Of a stretch of 7,368 nt of DNA, positions 1 through 5,174 are shown one piece after another. Numbering within the stretch: the stretch's first letter is position 1; every line of letters begins with the position of its first letter. Origin of the DNA: Deferribacterales bacterium UBA4806 (GTDB lineage Bacteria > Chrysiogenota > Deferribacteres > Deferribacterales > UBA228). The notes under the pieces were generated by a model that saw only the letters and a program-made list of their open reading frames with translations, had not been told where the DNA came from and made no database searches. Where the stretch lies: positions 2,313-9,680 of the forward strand of contig DHGE01000095.1 of assembly GCA_002402635.1 (NCBI GenBank), read 5' to 3'. The translations under genes were made by a program, and so were the position numbers.

Positions 1-75
1 AGAGATAAACACATTGAAAGAATCGACGAATTTTACAATAAGTTGATAAAAAATACTTCAGATTTGAATGCTTAA
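1..75 (+). CDS. C-terminal end of an unidentified protein (partial)
   Basis: An open frame runs from the first base of the window to a TAA at 73-75 and gives the last 24 residues of a protein (it ends in NTSDLNA). The tail is rich in charged residues and looks helical (HIERIDEFYNKLIKN). No family can be recognised from so little. The next gene starts 15 nt downstream, so both probably belong to one transcript. It could be a chance frame, but its position just before a well-supported gene and its normal composition favour a real gene end. Confidence 0.55.
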   Translation, partial: RDKHIERIDEFYNKLIKNTSDLNA

Positions 76-89
76 AAACTAAATAAAGA

Positions 90-569
90 ATGGAAAAAGA
101 AATAAGAATTATAGCACCAGAAGGTTTTGAGATTGACAAAGAAAACTCAACCCTTGAACTTATTAGATTTAAAGAAAAACCAAAGGTAAAAAAATTACCT
201 GAAAGTTGGGAAGAATTAGAAGAAATTGGTGGATATTATATACATAATTCTTCAATAATTCTCCCTATAGATAATACTTTGTGTAACCATACTACCAGAA
301 ATATCTTTCCATCAAAAGAAGAAGCAGAAGCAGCATTAGCATTAGCTCAACTCTGCCAATTAAGAGACAGGTATAATAATGGTTGGAAGCCTGATTGGAA
401 AGATAATACATATAAATTTCCAATTTATTTTGAAAAGGGTGGAATAACAAAAGGTAATAATATTTTTATATCTAAAATATTATCTTTTAAATCAGAAAAA
501 TTAAGAAATAGTTTCTATTCTTGTTTTAAAATTCGTGAATTAATAGAAATTGCAAAACCATTGTTATAA
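90..569 (+). CDS. Conserved Bacteroidota phage hypothetical protein (EGFEIDKENSTLE family)
   Basis: This 159-residue protein has no known function. Its N-terminal motif (residues 10-23, PEGFEIDKENSTLE) and its C-terminal half (residues 73-159, with FPSKEEAEAALALAQL, a GWKPDW segment, and a final helix ending EIAKPLL) match my memory of a family common in Bacteroidota phages and prophages. In such proteins a variable linker of differing length separates the two conserved ends; here the linker is short (about residues 30-70). There is no signal peptide or membrane segment, so it is probably cytoplasmic. The ATG at 90 follows an A-rich leader without Shine-Dalgarno. It may be the second gene of an operon with the partial gene upstream. 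The 60-nt gap to the next gene leaves room for a promoter, but I see no convincing one. Confidence 0.8.
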   Translation: MEKEIRIIAPEGFEIDKENSTLELIRFKEKPKVKKLPESWEELEEIGGYYIHNSSIILPIDNTLCNHTTRNIFPSKEEAEAALALAQLCQLRDRYNNGWKPDWKDNTYKFPIYFEKGGITKGNNIFISKILSFKSEKLRNSFYSCFKIRELIEIAKPLL

Positions 570-629
570 CGAAGCTTTTTGAGAATATAAGATTTTGTTT
601 TTCTTTACTTAAACTAATCAAACAGATAC

Positions 630-1193
630 ATGATTGCACAACATTTTCATTATGAGATTTTAGAAACTAAACCTTTAACTTTTTTAGAAGAGTTTAAAGA
701 CCATCGCCGTTTACAAGTCTTTCATGAGAAAGGTTGTAAATGTGTAAAGTGTGGTGTTGAAGGCACTCGACTTGCTTTAGGTAAAGCAAATAATGGTAGT
801 TTACATTGGGACGTTTATACCGATGATTTTTATCCTTTAACCGTAGACCACATCATACCTAAAAGTAAAGGTGGTCCTGATCACATAGATAATTATCAAC
901 CTATGTGTTATTTATGTAATACTAAAAAAGGTAATGGTGATTGGAGTAGTTGGTCAAGGCCTAAGTATCCTAGTGAAAAAATCCAACGCCCATCAAGTCA
1001 ATTTCAAAAAGGTGGAGTAGAGGTAGGTGATGTTGTTTATCGTAGAGTAAATAAGAATAGATTTGAATCGCTTGGTGTTGTTTCTCAATTTTGCAGTAAT
1101 CCTCACCATCCTCACGAAAATCTAAGTATTCAAATTGAAGGGAACACAAAGTCCTATTATTTATCAACGCACGTTTACAAACAAAAACAATGA
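630..1193 (+). CDS. HNH endonuclease
   Basis: This 187-residue protein is a probable metal-dependent DNA nuclease of the HNH superfamily. The core spans about residues 36-101. It has a first zinc-binding pair (C38, C41), the catalytic DH of VDHIIPKSKGG (D73, H74), the central Asn of HIDNYQPMC (N88), a second zinc pair (C93, C96) and N97 in the CNTKKG end of the motif. All expected key residues are present, so it should be active. Residues about 125-187 form a separate C-terminal segment (VEVGDVVYRR ... SYYLSTHVY) that looks like a small beta-rich domain, perhaps for nucleic-acid binding; that is inference. Phages use such enzymes as freestanding homing endonucleases or in genome packaging. 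The lack of a terminase nearby favours the homing or accessory type. The stop overlaps the next start as ATGA (1190-1193). Confidence 0.88.
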   Translation: MIAQHFHYEILETKPLTFLEEFKDHRRLQVFHEKGCKCVKCGVEGTRLALGKANNGSLHWDVYTDDFYPLTVDHIIPKSKGGPDHIDNYQPMCYLCNTKKGNGDWSSWSRPKYPSEKIQRPSSQFQKGGVEVGDVVYRRVNKNRFESLGVVSQFCSNPHHPHENLSIQIEGNTKSYYLSTHVYKQKQ

Positions 1194-1459
1194 AAGAATT
1201 CATTTTGTGCGCAGCAATTCACAATCCTGATGACAAAGATATGGCAGATGAACCATTAATCTATTGTGGATTAAGACACCATAATATTTTATGGCAATCC
1301 AAGTCAGTTAGTAGAAATCCACATCACCAAGGATTTTTAACAAGTAAAGGTAGATTTGTTGATAGAAAAGAAGGATTAACGATTGCTTTAGAAAATAATC
1401 AGGTTCTTGATCTTTCAGACATTAGAGGAGACAATTTATATAGTGAGGATTTATATTAA
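1190..1459 (+). CDS. Conserved phage hypothetical protein ending in LYSEDLY
   Basis: This 89-residue protein has no known function. Its layout fits a small family I recall from many phages: a start of MKEFILCAAI, a central CGLRHHNI segment (residues 26-33), GFLTSKGRFVDRKE (residues 48-61), and the terminal NLYSEDLY. The two His residues and the FVDRKE stretch are the most conserved parts of that family from memory, and homologues often have a longer insertion after residue 12. No membrane segment or signal peptide is seen. It overlaps the HNH gene by 4 nt (ATGA), which suggests translational coupling. In other phages I recall it beside a range of small accessory genes, so the HNH neighbour need not be a functional partner. 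Confidence 0.78.
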   Translation: MKEFILCAAIHNPDDKDMADEPLIYCGLRHHNILWQSKSVSRNPHHQGFLTSKGRFVDRKEGLTIALENNQVLDLSDIRGDNLYSEDLY

Positions 1460-1471
1460 AATTTAAATATT

Positions 1472-1786
1472 ATGCGAGATTTTTTTAAAGATTTAAATAC
1501 ACCAAGAAAGGGAATCATTCATTTAACTATGTTTTGGAGGGTAATACTATTTCCGATCATATTTATATGGTGGTTTTTATTTCAATTATTTGCATTTAGC
1601 TTATTTGGTGGAATGTTTATAGTAATAATAGGACTTTCTACAATGATTGGAGCATTTGCAACTTCAGATTGGGCAGAAGATTTTGTAGAAGGGTTAGGAT
1701 TTATTTTATTACCTTTTATAGCTCCTTTTACATGGCTTTATAAATATTTTGTATTGGGAGAATTTAACACATTATTTGAAGAATAA
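1472..1786 (+). CDS. Small multi-pass membrane protein
   Basis: This 104-residue protein is strongly hydrophobic. It has a short polar N-terminus (residues 1-18), two closely spaced membrane segments (about 21-42, very aromatic, and 43-64), an acidic loop (SDWAEDFVEG, 65-74), a third segment (about 75-93), and a short acidic tail ending FEE. It should sit in the inner membrane of the host. The function is unknown; similar KGIIHLTMFWR starts are, from memory, seen in Bacteroidota phage proteins. A holin role is possible for any small phage membrane protein but nothing here shows it. The gene is preceded by an AT-rich leader (AAATTTAAA about 8 nt before the ATG) that is echoed before the next gene. 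Confidence 0.75.
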   Translation: MRDFFKDLNTPRKGIIHLTMFWRVILFPIIFIWWFLFQLFAFSLFGGMFIVIIGLSTMIGAFATSDWAEDFVEGLGFILLPFIAPFTWLYKYFVLGEFNTLFEE

Positions 1787-1798
1787 AATTTAAAGAGC

Positions 1799-2215
1799 AT
1801 GGAAGAACAATTTTGTACGCCTGAAATAGCATTAGAGCTAAACGAATTAGGATTTAATGAACCTTGCATCGCCTACTTTCTCAATAAAAATTTTGGAATG
1901 TTATTTCAAGCAGGAACATATAGTAATGGTTTTAAAGTAGTTAATCAAAATTATATAAACTCAACAATAAATGCTGGAATAGGTACTATATTAGCTCCAC
2001 TTTGGCAACAAGCAATTGATTTTTTTAGAGAAAAGTATAACTGGCATATTATAATAAATGCCAATGACCTTACTTCATATGCCCCTATGGTAAATGAACT
2101 TGATGATTGTAGTTGTCTTATTTCGGTAGTTCCTTACAAAATTTATTCGACATTTGAAGAAGCTCGTGAACAAGTAATTTTAAAATGTATTGAATTATGC
2201 AAGAAAAAAGAATAA
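1799..2215 (+). CDS. Conserved Bacteroidota phage hypothetical protein (EIALxLxELGF family)
   Basis: This 138-residue protein has unknown function. It shows the hallmarks of a common small phage family: CTPEIALELNELGFNEPCIAYF near the start (about residues 6-27), a central LAPLWQQAIDFFREKYNW block (about 65-82), and a C-terminal helix introduced by YSTFEEAREQ (116-125). The family usually has a variable segment between the first two blocks, as here. The DFFREKY block reads like a helix packing on a small beta-sheet. No membrane segment or catalytic motif is apparent. The gene starts 12 nt after the membrane protein and overlaps the next gene by 19 nt, so it lies within an operon. The leader again contains AAATTTAAA. 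Confidence 0.8.
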   Translation: MEEQFCTPEIALELNELGFNEPCIAYFLNKNFGMLFQAGTYSNGFKVVNQNYINSTINAGIGTILAPLWQQAIDFFREKYNWHIIINANDLTSYAPMVNELDDCSCLISVVPYKIYSTFEEAREQVILKCIELCKKKE

Positions 2216-2433
2216 AATTAGAAGAAATTCTTAATAAATTTTGTATAGTTGAAGGATATTTTTGTCCAATACGAGATTATAAAGATGCAATGAAAGAAGC
2301 TTGTCGTCAAACTCTTGAATTAGCTGCTGAAAATGCGAGGATTATGAATCACATTCCAAATGAGGAAGATGATAGAGAATACAAAGAAGTTTCAAAACAG
2401 TCAATTTTAAACACAATAAATCAAATTGAATAA
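2197..2433 (+). CDS. Small phage hypothetical protein (MKEACRQTLELAAENA)
   Basis: This 78-residue, mostly helical protein has unknown function. The central AMKEACRQTLELAAENA (residues 31-47) and the ending KQSILNTINQIE (67-78) are, from memory, typical of small proteins found next to the preceding family in Bacteroidota phages. The ATG at 2197 lies inside the end of the upstream gene (19-nt overlap). An internal Met at residue 32 (codon at 2290) could be an alternative start, but the first 30 residues look like a normal protein and contain two Cys, so the longer form is preferred. Its stop overlaps a following ATG as TAATG at 2431-2435. Confidence 0.72.
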   Translation: MQEKRIKLEEILNKFCIVEGYFCPIRDYKDAMKEACRQTLELAAENARIMNHIPNEEDDREYKEVSKQSILNTINQIE

Positions 2434-2526
2434 TGGCACAAAATGTTAATTGGTATAATCAAAGTGAAGAACTAATTGGTACTAGCAATTAAAGAAATAG
2501 CTGAATATTACTTAAACAAACAATAA
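2433..2526 (+). pseudogene. Possible frameshifted mini-gene
   Basis: An ATG overlapping the previous stop (TAATG) opens a 19-codon frame (MAQNVNWYNQSEELIGTSN) that ends at 2490-2492. Omitting one A at 2487 or 2488 joins it to a second frame, IKEIAEYYLNKQ, ending in TAA at 2524-2526. The joined product would be about 30 residues with a sensible amphipathic composition, and its stop would lie exactly at the foot of the first terminator hairpin. This suggests a small gene with a one-base insertion. The case rests on composition and position only, because the product is too short to recognise a family. It may instead be untranslated, or an error in the sequence. Confidence 0.4.
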
Positions 2527-2541
2527 TACCCCATCGGGTAT
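2526..2541 (+). terminator. First hairpin of a tandem terminator region
   Basis: This is a perfect 6-bp inverted repeat, ATACCC-CATC-GGGTAT. It begins at the last base of the stop codon of the possible mini-gene. The AT-rich flanks (AATAAT upstream, ATTATT downstream) could extend the stem with a bulge. There is no clean U-run right after it, so alone it is a weak intrinsic terminator. It has the same ATACC/GGTAT outer stem as the stronger hairpin 25 nt downstream. Confidence 0.55.
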
Positions 2542-2566
2542 AATATTATTGAAGTCATAGAGTTTT

Positions 2567-2588
2567 ATACCTGTTCAGGTATCTTTTT
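2567..2588 (+). terminator. Intrinsic (Rho-independent) terminator
   Basis: A perfect inverted repeat, ATACCTG-TT-CAGGTAT (5 bp with a six-base TGTTCA loop, or up to 7 bp counting the innermost pairs, which are sterically strained), is followed at once by CTTTTT at 2583-2588. This is the classic stem plus U-tract. It sits just after the gene run ending near 2526 and before the genes that restart at 2676, so it should close the first transcription unit. The gap 2589-2675 would then have to hold a promoter for the next unit, but I cannot point to a specific box. Confidence 0.8.
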
Positions 2589-2675
2589 GAATGATTTATC
2601 AGTCGTTAATGCTTAATATAAATGTTAATGAATGATTAGTCATGCGGTTTTAATAATTTTAAAAACGATTCTAAA

Positions 2676-2822
2676 ATGATATTGATATTGATATTAATTG
2701 TTCTTTTATTTGCAGAAGTTTTTTATGTACCTCGTGTAGATTATACGAGAGATAATAAAGTGATTTTGTGGTATGGGAAGAAGATTAGAAAATATAAAGT
2801 TCTGTTTAATATTAGAGAGTGA
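2676..2822 (+). CDS. 48-aa membrane-anchored phage protein (PRVDYTRDNKVILWYGKK)
   Basis: This 48-residue protein has unknown function. Residues 1-18 are one hydrophobic segment (MILILILIVLLFAEVF) that is probably a membrane anchor or signal-anchor. After it comes a polar, basic tail with PRVDYTRDNKVILWYGKK (residues 19-36) and a final KYKVLFNIRE. The tail matches my memory of tiny membrane proteins that recur in Bacteroidota phages, where a hydrophobic start is followed by PRxDYTR and LWYG-like motifs. It is the first gene after the terminator at 2588. The hydrophobic segment is encoded partly by three tandem GATATT units. It is easily missed because of its length. Confidence 0.72.
   Translation: MILILILIVLLFAEVFYVPRVDYTRDNKVILWYGKKIRKYKVLFNIRE
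2678..2695 (+). repeat. Hexanucleotide tandem repeat GATATT x3
   Basis: Three perfect copies of GATATT lie inside the start of the 48-aa membrane protein gene, where they encode the alternating Ile-Leu run of its membrane segment. Because the unit is six bases, gain or loss of a copy would keep the frame and only change the length of the hydrophobic stretch by two residues. Confidence 0.7.
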
Positions 2823-2887
2823 GAGTAGAGATTCGAAAACATTTGAAGAATAATTAAAGATTTCAATTAACTTAAAAAGATACGCAT

Positions 2888-2983
2888 ATGTCATTAATGT
2901 GGGAAGTAATCGTCTTTGTCGTAAGCCCATTTATCGTTTACGGTATTATAAGTTTAATAATGCGAATAGGAAAAAAGAATTGA
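2888..2983 (+). CDS. 31-aa single-pass membrane peptide
   Basis: This short open frame reads MSLMWEVIVFVVSPFIVYG followed by IISLIMRIGKKN. Nearly all of it (about residues 5-26) is one membrane helix with a central Pro, and it ends in a basic tail (R26, K29, K30), which predicts a cytoplasmic C-terminus. The ATG at 2888 follows the A-rich leader TTAACTTAAAAAGATACGCAT, matching other starts in the window. The previous gene ends 65 nt upstream. The function is unknown. It could be a chance frame, but a helix of this quality with positive flanking residues next to another small membrane protein supports it as real. Confidence 0.55.
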   Translation: MSLMWEVIVFVVSPFIVYGIISLIMRIGKKN

Positions 2984-3016
2984 GTTGGATAGTATTACTA
3001 ACCATCTGATAAATTA

Positions 3017-3040
3017 TTAACTGCGACTTCGTCGCATTAA
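3017..3040 (+). promoter_or_regulatory. GC-rich stem-loop in the leader of the 107-aa gene
   Basis: The sequence TGCGAC-TTC-GTCGCA (3022-3036) is a perfect 6-bp stem; with a single bulged C at 3021 it extends through TTAA/TTAA to 10 bp. It stands out in AT-rich surroundings and ends 12 nt before the ATG at 3053. No U-tract follows, so it is not a typical intrinsic terminator. It may be a structured leader affecting translation or RNA stability, or a weak terminator of the small genes upstream. Confidence 0.5.
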
Positions 3041-3052
3041 CAGTGAAAGACA

Positions 3053-3376
3053 ATGAATGTCAGATTATTAAAGAAAATTAAGAAGAGATTTGGTTATTAC
3101 AAACATCATCAAGAAGGTTATATTGTAGTAGATAAACGAAAGCAGGAAGTTTATCGTGTTGATTTCGAATATCTACAGGATCATAATTACACTCAATGTA
3201 CAACATTAGAAGAGTATGAAAAAACTCATACACTCCCTATTGATCAGTTTTATTTTAGGGTAATGAAGACAATTATGTATAGTTTGATTACCGGTAAAGA
3301 TTGGGTGTCGTTATTTTATAACAGATGGATTTTTCGTGCGGCTAGTGCAGAATTAAAAAAAGGAAGAACATTATGA
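3053..3376 (+). CDS. Hypothetical protein, basic, 107 aa
   Basis: I do not recognise this protein with confidence. It has a strongly basic N-terminus (LLKKIKKRFGYYKHH, residues 5-19), a central segment that reads like beta-strands (YIVVDKRKQEVYRVDFEYL, 23-41), an acidic stretch (TLEEYEKTHTLP), and a helical aromatic C-terminus (FYFRVMKTIMYSLITGKDW, then NRWIFRAASAELKKG). There is no signal peptide or true membrane segment. The basic start could bind nucleic acid or acidic lipid, but that is conjecture. The gene follows a stem-loop leader and overlaps the next, broken, gene by 4 nt (ATGA at 3373-3376), so the two were probably translated together. Confidence 0.7.
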   Translation: MNVRLLKKIKKRFGYYKHHQEGYIVVDKRKQEVYRVDFEYLQDHNYTQCTTLEEYEKTHTLPIDQFYFRVMKTIMYSLITGKDWVSLFYNRWIFRAASAELKKGRTL

Positions 3377-3665
3377 AAACAGAATTAGAAATTCTAAAAC
3401 AAATGGTTTTAGATTATGAAGCAAATGATATGTATTTTGACGGGGAACCTTATTGAGGTTTTTGTGGTTACTTATATCATCGACATAATATTTTCGATAT
3501 TGAACTGTTACCAATTCTTTAAAACCTAGATACCCAAGTCTTTACAATTTAATATTTGGGTATAGAAGTTTTTGGTTTAAACCTAAGAGTTGGAAACCAA
3601 GAATTAAGTTGGTAAAAAAGACTATTGAATTAATTGAGTTAAACGAAACTAAAACGAACGATTAA
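3373..3665 (+). pseudogene. Broken conserved phage gene (in-frame TGA and frameshift)
   Basis: The ATG at 3373 overlaps the upstream stop (ATGA) and opens MKTELEILKQMVLDYEAND, which ends at TGA 3454-3456. The same frame continues sensibly (GFCGYLYHRHNIFDIELLPI) to TAA 3520-3522. One frame over, from about 3519, the protein goes on as LKPRYPSLYNLIFGYRSFW, then FKPKSWKPRIKLVKKTIELI, and stops at 3663-3665, where TAATG overlaps the next start. With both lesions repaired this is a protein of about 97 residues. It has the layout of a phage family I recall: an MKTELEIL start, GFC in the middle, and WKPRI(K/E)L near the end. A TGG-to-TGA change would explain the stop, and loss of one T in CTTTAAAA would explain the shift. 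Overlapping signals at both ends show the whole stretch was once one gene. Confidence 0.8.
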
Positions 3666-3982
3666 TGAATACATTGCGTTTAAAAAAAGAAGCTAAGCTT
3701 AAAGCTGGCGAAACTTATTCTATATGTTTACGAGGAGCGAGACGTTATGATACTGATGAGGTATTGGATATTCTTTCAGAAGACGATCCATCCATTGAAA
3801 AACAAGCCTTAATAATATCTCAAAATCATTATGTTTTTGTCGCATTAGAAAATGCTGATTGTAAAGATAATTACGATAAATCGATTAAGACATACGTTGA
3901 TTTACGTCAAGCTATGAAAAATATTTATAGTGGGTTTGAACCAAGAGAAGTGGTTACCCTACTTCGTTTTAAAATACTTTGA
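3665..3982 (+). CDS. Hypothetical protein, 105 aa
   Basis: I do not recognise this protein. It begins MNTLRLKKEAKLKAGETYSI, has an acidic middle (DTDEVLDILSEDDPSIEK, residues 29-46), a hydrophobic strand-like stretch (ALIISQNHYVFVALENADC, 48-66), and a helical segment (YVDLRQAMKNIYSGFEP). It looks like a small soluble alpha/beta protein with no signal peptide or membrane segment. It starts in a TAATG overlap with the broken gene upstream, so its translation may once have depended on ribosomes finishing that gene; premature stops there could now reduce its expression. It ends 2 nt before the ATG of the GH16 gene. Confidence 0.7.
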   Translation: MNTLRLKKEAKLKAGETYSICLRGARRYDTDEVLDILSEDDPSIEKQALIISQNHYVFVALENADCKDNYDKSIKTYVDLRQAMKNIYSGFEPREVVTLLRFKIL

Positions 3983-3984
3983 TT

Positions 3985-4791
3985 ATGACTAAATTACTTA
4001 ATATTTGGCTTTTAATTAAAGCCTATTGGCGACATTACTATTGGTATTATGTTCCTTACTGGAATATTGAAACACCTACAGGAAAAGAGGATGTTGTACC
4101 TAAGAATTATAAACAAACAAATATAAGTTTTCATAAAGGATTTAATTGGGGTGAATATCATCCAGACAATTTAGATCAATATTGGGAACAAAAACCAGAT
4201 GTTTCGGATGTTACACGACATGGTATTGAGGAATTATATTTTTTAAAGGCTGTTTATGAACCAAAGACTTTTTTAATTAAGGACAAGCCTGTGCCTATAC
4301 CTTATAAAATAGATGTGATTGAATCAAATCAAACTTTTAAGTATGGTTTCTTTACTTGTGAAATTGATTTCGGTGAAGGTCCTGGTCAATGGCCAGCATT
4401 TTGGCTCTATAATGGGGAGTTGGACAGCTATTCTGAAATTGATATAGTTGAGGCATACTCAAGAAAAGGTGATTACTTTAAAAACAAGGCCTATCAACCC
4501 AACATACATTATATGCGAAAGGGTGAACCTTGGGTTAATATGGGTGCTGTGAATGTACCTTTAAGAAAAAATAGCTTTATTCGTTTTTCGATGCACTGGA
4601 CTGAGGATTTCATCAAGTTTTACTATAATGGATACTTAGTAAAGGTTGTTACTGATCGTCGCTATTTGGACAGTATGCAAGACATGTTTTTGGTTTTAAA
4701 CCTTGGTATAGAGAAGAAGTATCTCCCAGATAATACATCTCACATGGCTATAGATAATTTGCGAGTTTATCAAGAAATAAAAAATACATGA
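3985..4791 (+). CDS. Glycoside hydrolase family 16 protein
   Basis: This 268-residue protein is a probable endo-acting beta-glycanase of the GH16 fold (the family includes laminarinases, lichenases, agarases and carrageenases). The catalytic motif EIDIVE is intact at residues 151-156: E151 nucleophile, D153 assisting, E156 acid/base. Other family marks are FKYGFFTCEIDF (118-129), GPGQWPAFWLYNG (132-144), PNIHY (172-176), DFIKFYYNGYLVK (208-220) and the closing IDNLRVYQ (256-263). The length covers little more than the catalytic domain. The N-terminus is hydrophobic and aromatic (NIWLLIKAYWRHYYWYYVPYW, with Arg and Lys within it) and does not look like a cleavable signal peptide. The substrate cannot be read from the sequence. 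I chose ATG 3985 over an in-frame TTG at 3979, which lies within the upstream gene. Likely uses are breakdown of host surface glycan, or release or entry of the phage. Confidence 0.88.
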   Translation: MTKLLNIWLLIKAYWRHYYWYYVPYWNIETPTGKEDVVPKNYKQTNISFHKGFNWGEYHPDNLDQYWEQKPDVSDVTRHGIEELYFLKAVYEPKTFLIKDKPVPIPYKIDVIESNQTFKYGFFTCEIDFGEGPGQWPAFWLYNGELDSYSEIDIVEAYSRKGDYFKNKAYQPNIHYMRKGEPWVNMGAVNVPLRKNSFIRFSMHWTEDFIKFYYNGYLVKVVTDRRYLDSMQDMFLVLNLGIEKKYLPDNTSHMAIDNLRVYQEIKNT

Positions 4792-4943
4792 GTTTAAAAA
4801 GTATGTTGGAGAAAATCGAACATTTTTTACCTGGAAAATCTCACTCAAGAAAACAACGAAAGAAATTTCGAAATAAATGGTTGAGATTGTTCAAAAAAAC
4901 AGAGATACCACCTACTAAATATAGAACTGGTCACGAATACTAA
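4788..4943 (+). CDS. 51-aa highly basic protein
   Basis: This small gene starts in an ATGA overlap with the GH16 stop. The product begins MSLKSMLEKIEHFLPGK, has a strongly basic middle (SRKQRKKFRNKWLRLFKK, residues 20-37), and ends with TKYRTGHEY. The short tail after the basic block resembles, from memory, the TKYxxGxEY ending of small proteins in Bacteroidota phages. There is no membrane segment. The basic block suggests binding to nucleic acid or an acidic surface, which is inference. The next gene begins 9 nt after its stop. Its length explains why it could be overlooked, but the coupled start and ordinary composition support it. Confidence 0.68.
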   Translation: MSLKSMLEKIEHFLPGKSHSRKQRKKFRNKWLRLFKKTEIPPTKYRTGHEY

Positions 4944-4952
4944 TAACTTATA

Positions 4953-5174
4953 ATGAAAAAAATTAAACAAAAAACAAAAGGTATTCTCCTTAAATGGAGA
5001 GATATCGTACTTTTTATAGCACTTACTTTAGCAATTTGGTCTTTTGTATCAATGCGGGAAGTGAATTCAAATGTAAAAAGTTTAGAACGTGAAATGAAAA
5101 CGAGTATACAAAGTTTAGAGCGCGTACAAGACAATATAATCGAAGGTGTTTTATTTAAAAATCACGACAAATGA
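4953..5174 (+). CDS. Single-pass membrane protein with predicted coiled coil, 73 aa
   Basis: The product has a basic N-terminus (MKKIKQKTKGILLKWR, residues 1-16), one membrane helix (about 17-33, DIVLFIALTLAIWSFVS), then a charged helical region with heptad-like spacing (about 36-63, REVNSNVKSLEREMKTSIQ and on). The positive N-terminus predicts an N-in, C-out anchor with a periplasmic coiled coil. That shape is shared by inner-membrane spanin subunits of phage lysis systems, but also by many unrelated small phage proteins, so the function stays unknown. It is the first of three small membrane genes coupled by overlaps; its TGA overlaps the next ATG (5171-5174). Confidence 0.72.
   Translation: MKKIKQKTKGILLKWRDIVLFIALTLAIWSFVSMREVNSNVKSLEREMKTSIQSLERVQDNIIEGVLFKNHDK

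Noticed and set aside
970..1203. Minus-strand open frame opposite the HNH gene
   Set aside because: It overlaps the well-supported HNH and following gene, has no recognisable features, and every other gene is on the + strand.
2591..2635. Fourteen-codon frame after the terminator (MIYQSLMLNINVNE)
   Set aside because: Very short with no leader, coupling or recognisable motif; chance frame.
2706..2930. Minus-strand open frame of 74 codons
   Set aside because: It lies opposite the 48-aa and 31-aa genes, which have better motifs and direction; its composition is typical of antisense reading of AT-rich DNA.
3454..3456. TGA read as tryptophan (genetic code change)
   Set aside because: Trp fits well at this site, but TGA ends eight other genes in the window and a frameshift downstream also breaks the gene, so decay is the simpler reading.
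3979..3984. TTG start for the GH16 gene
   Set aside because: It lies within the previous gene's last codons, and an ATG two codons later is available just after the stop.
4940..5134. Minus-strand open frame of 64 codons
   Set aside because: It is the antisense shadow of the coiled-coil membrane protein gene.
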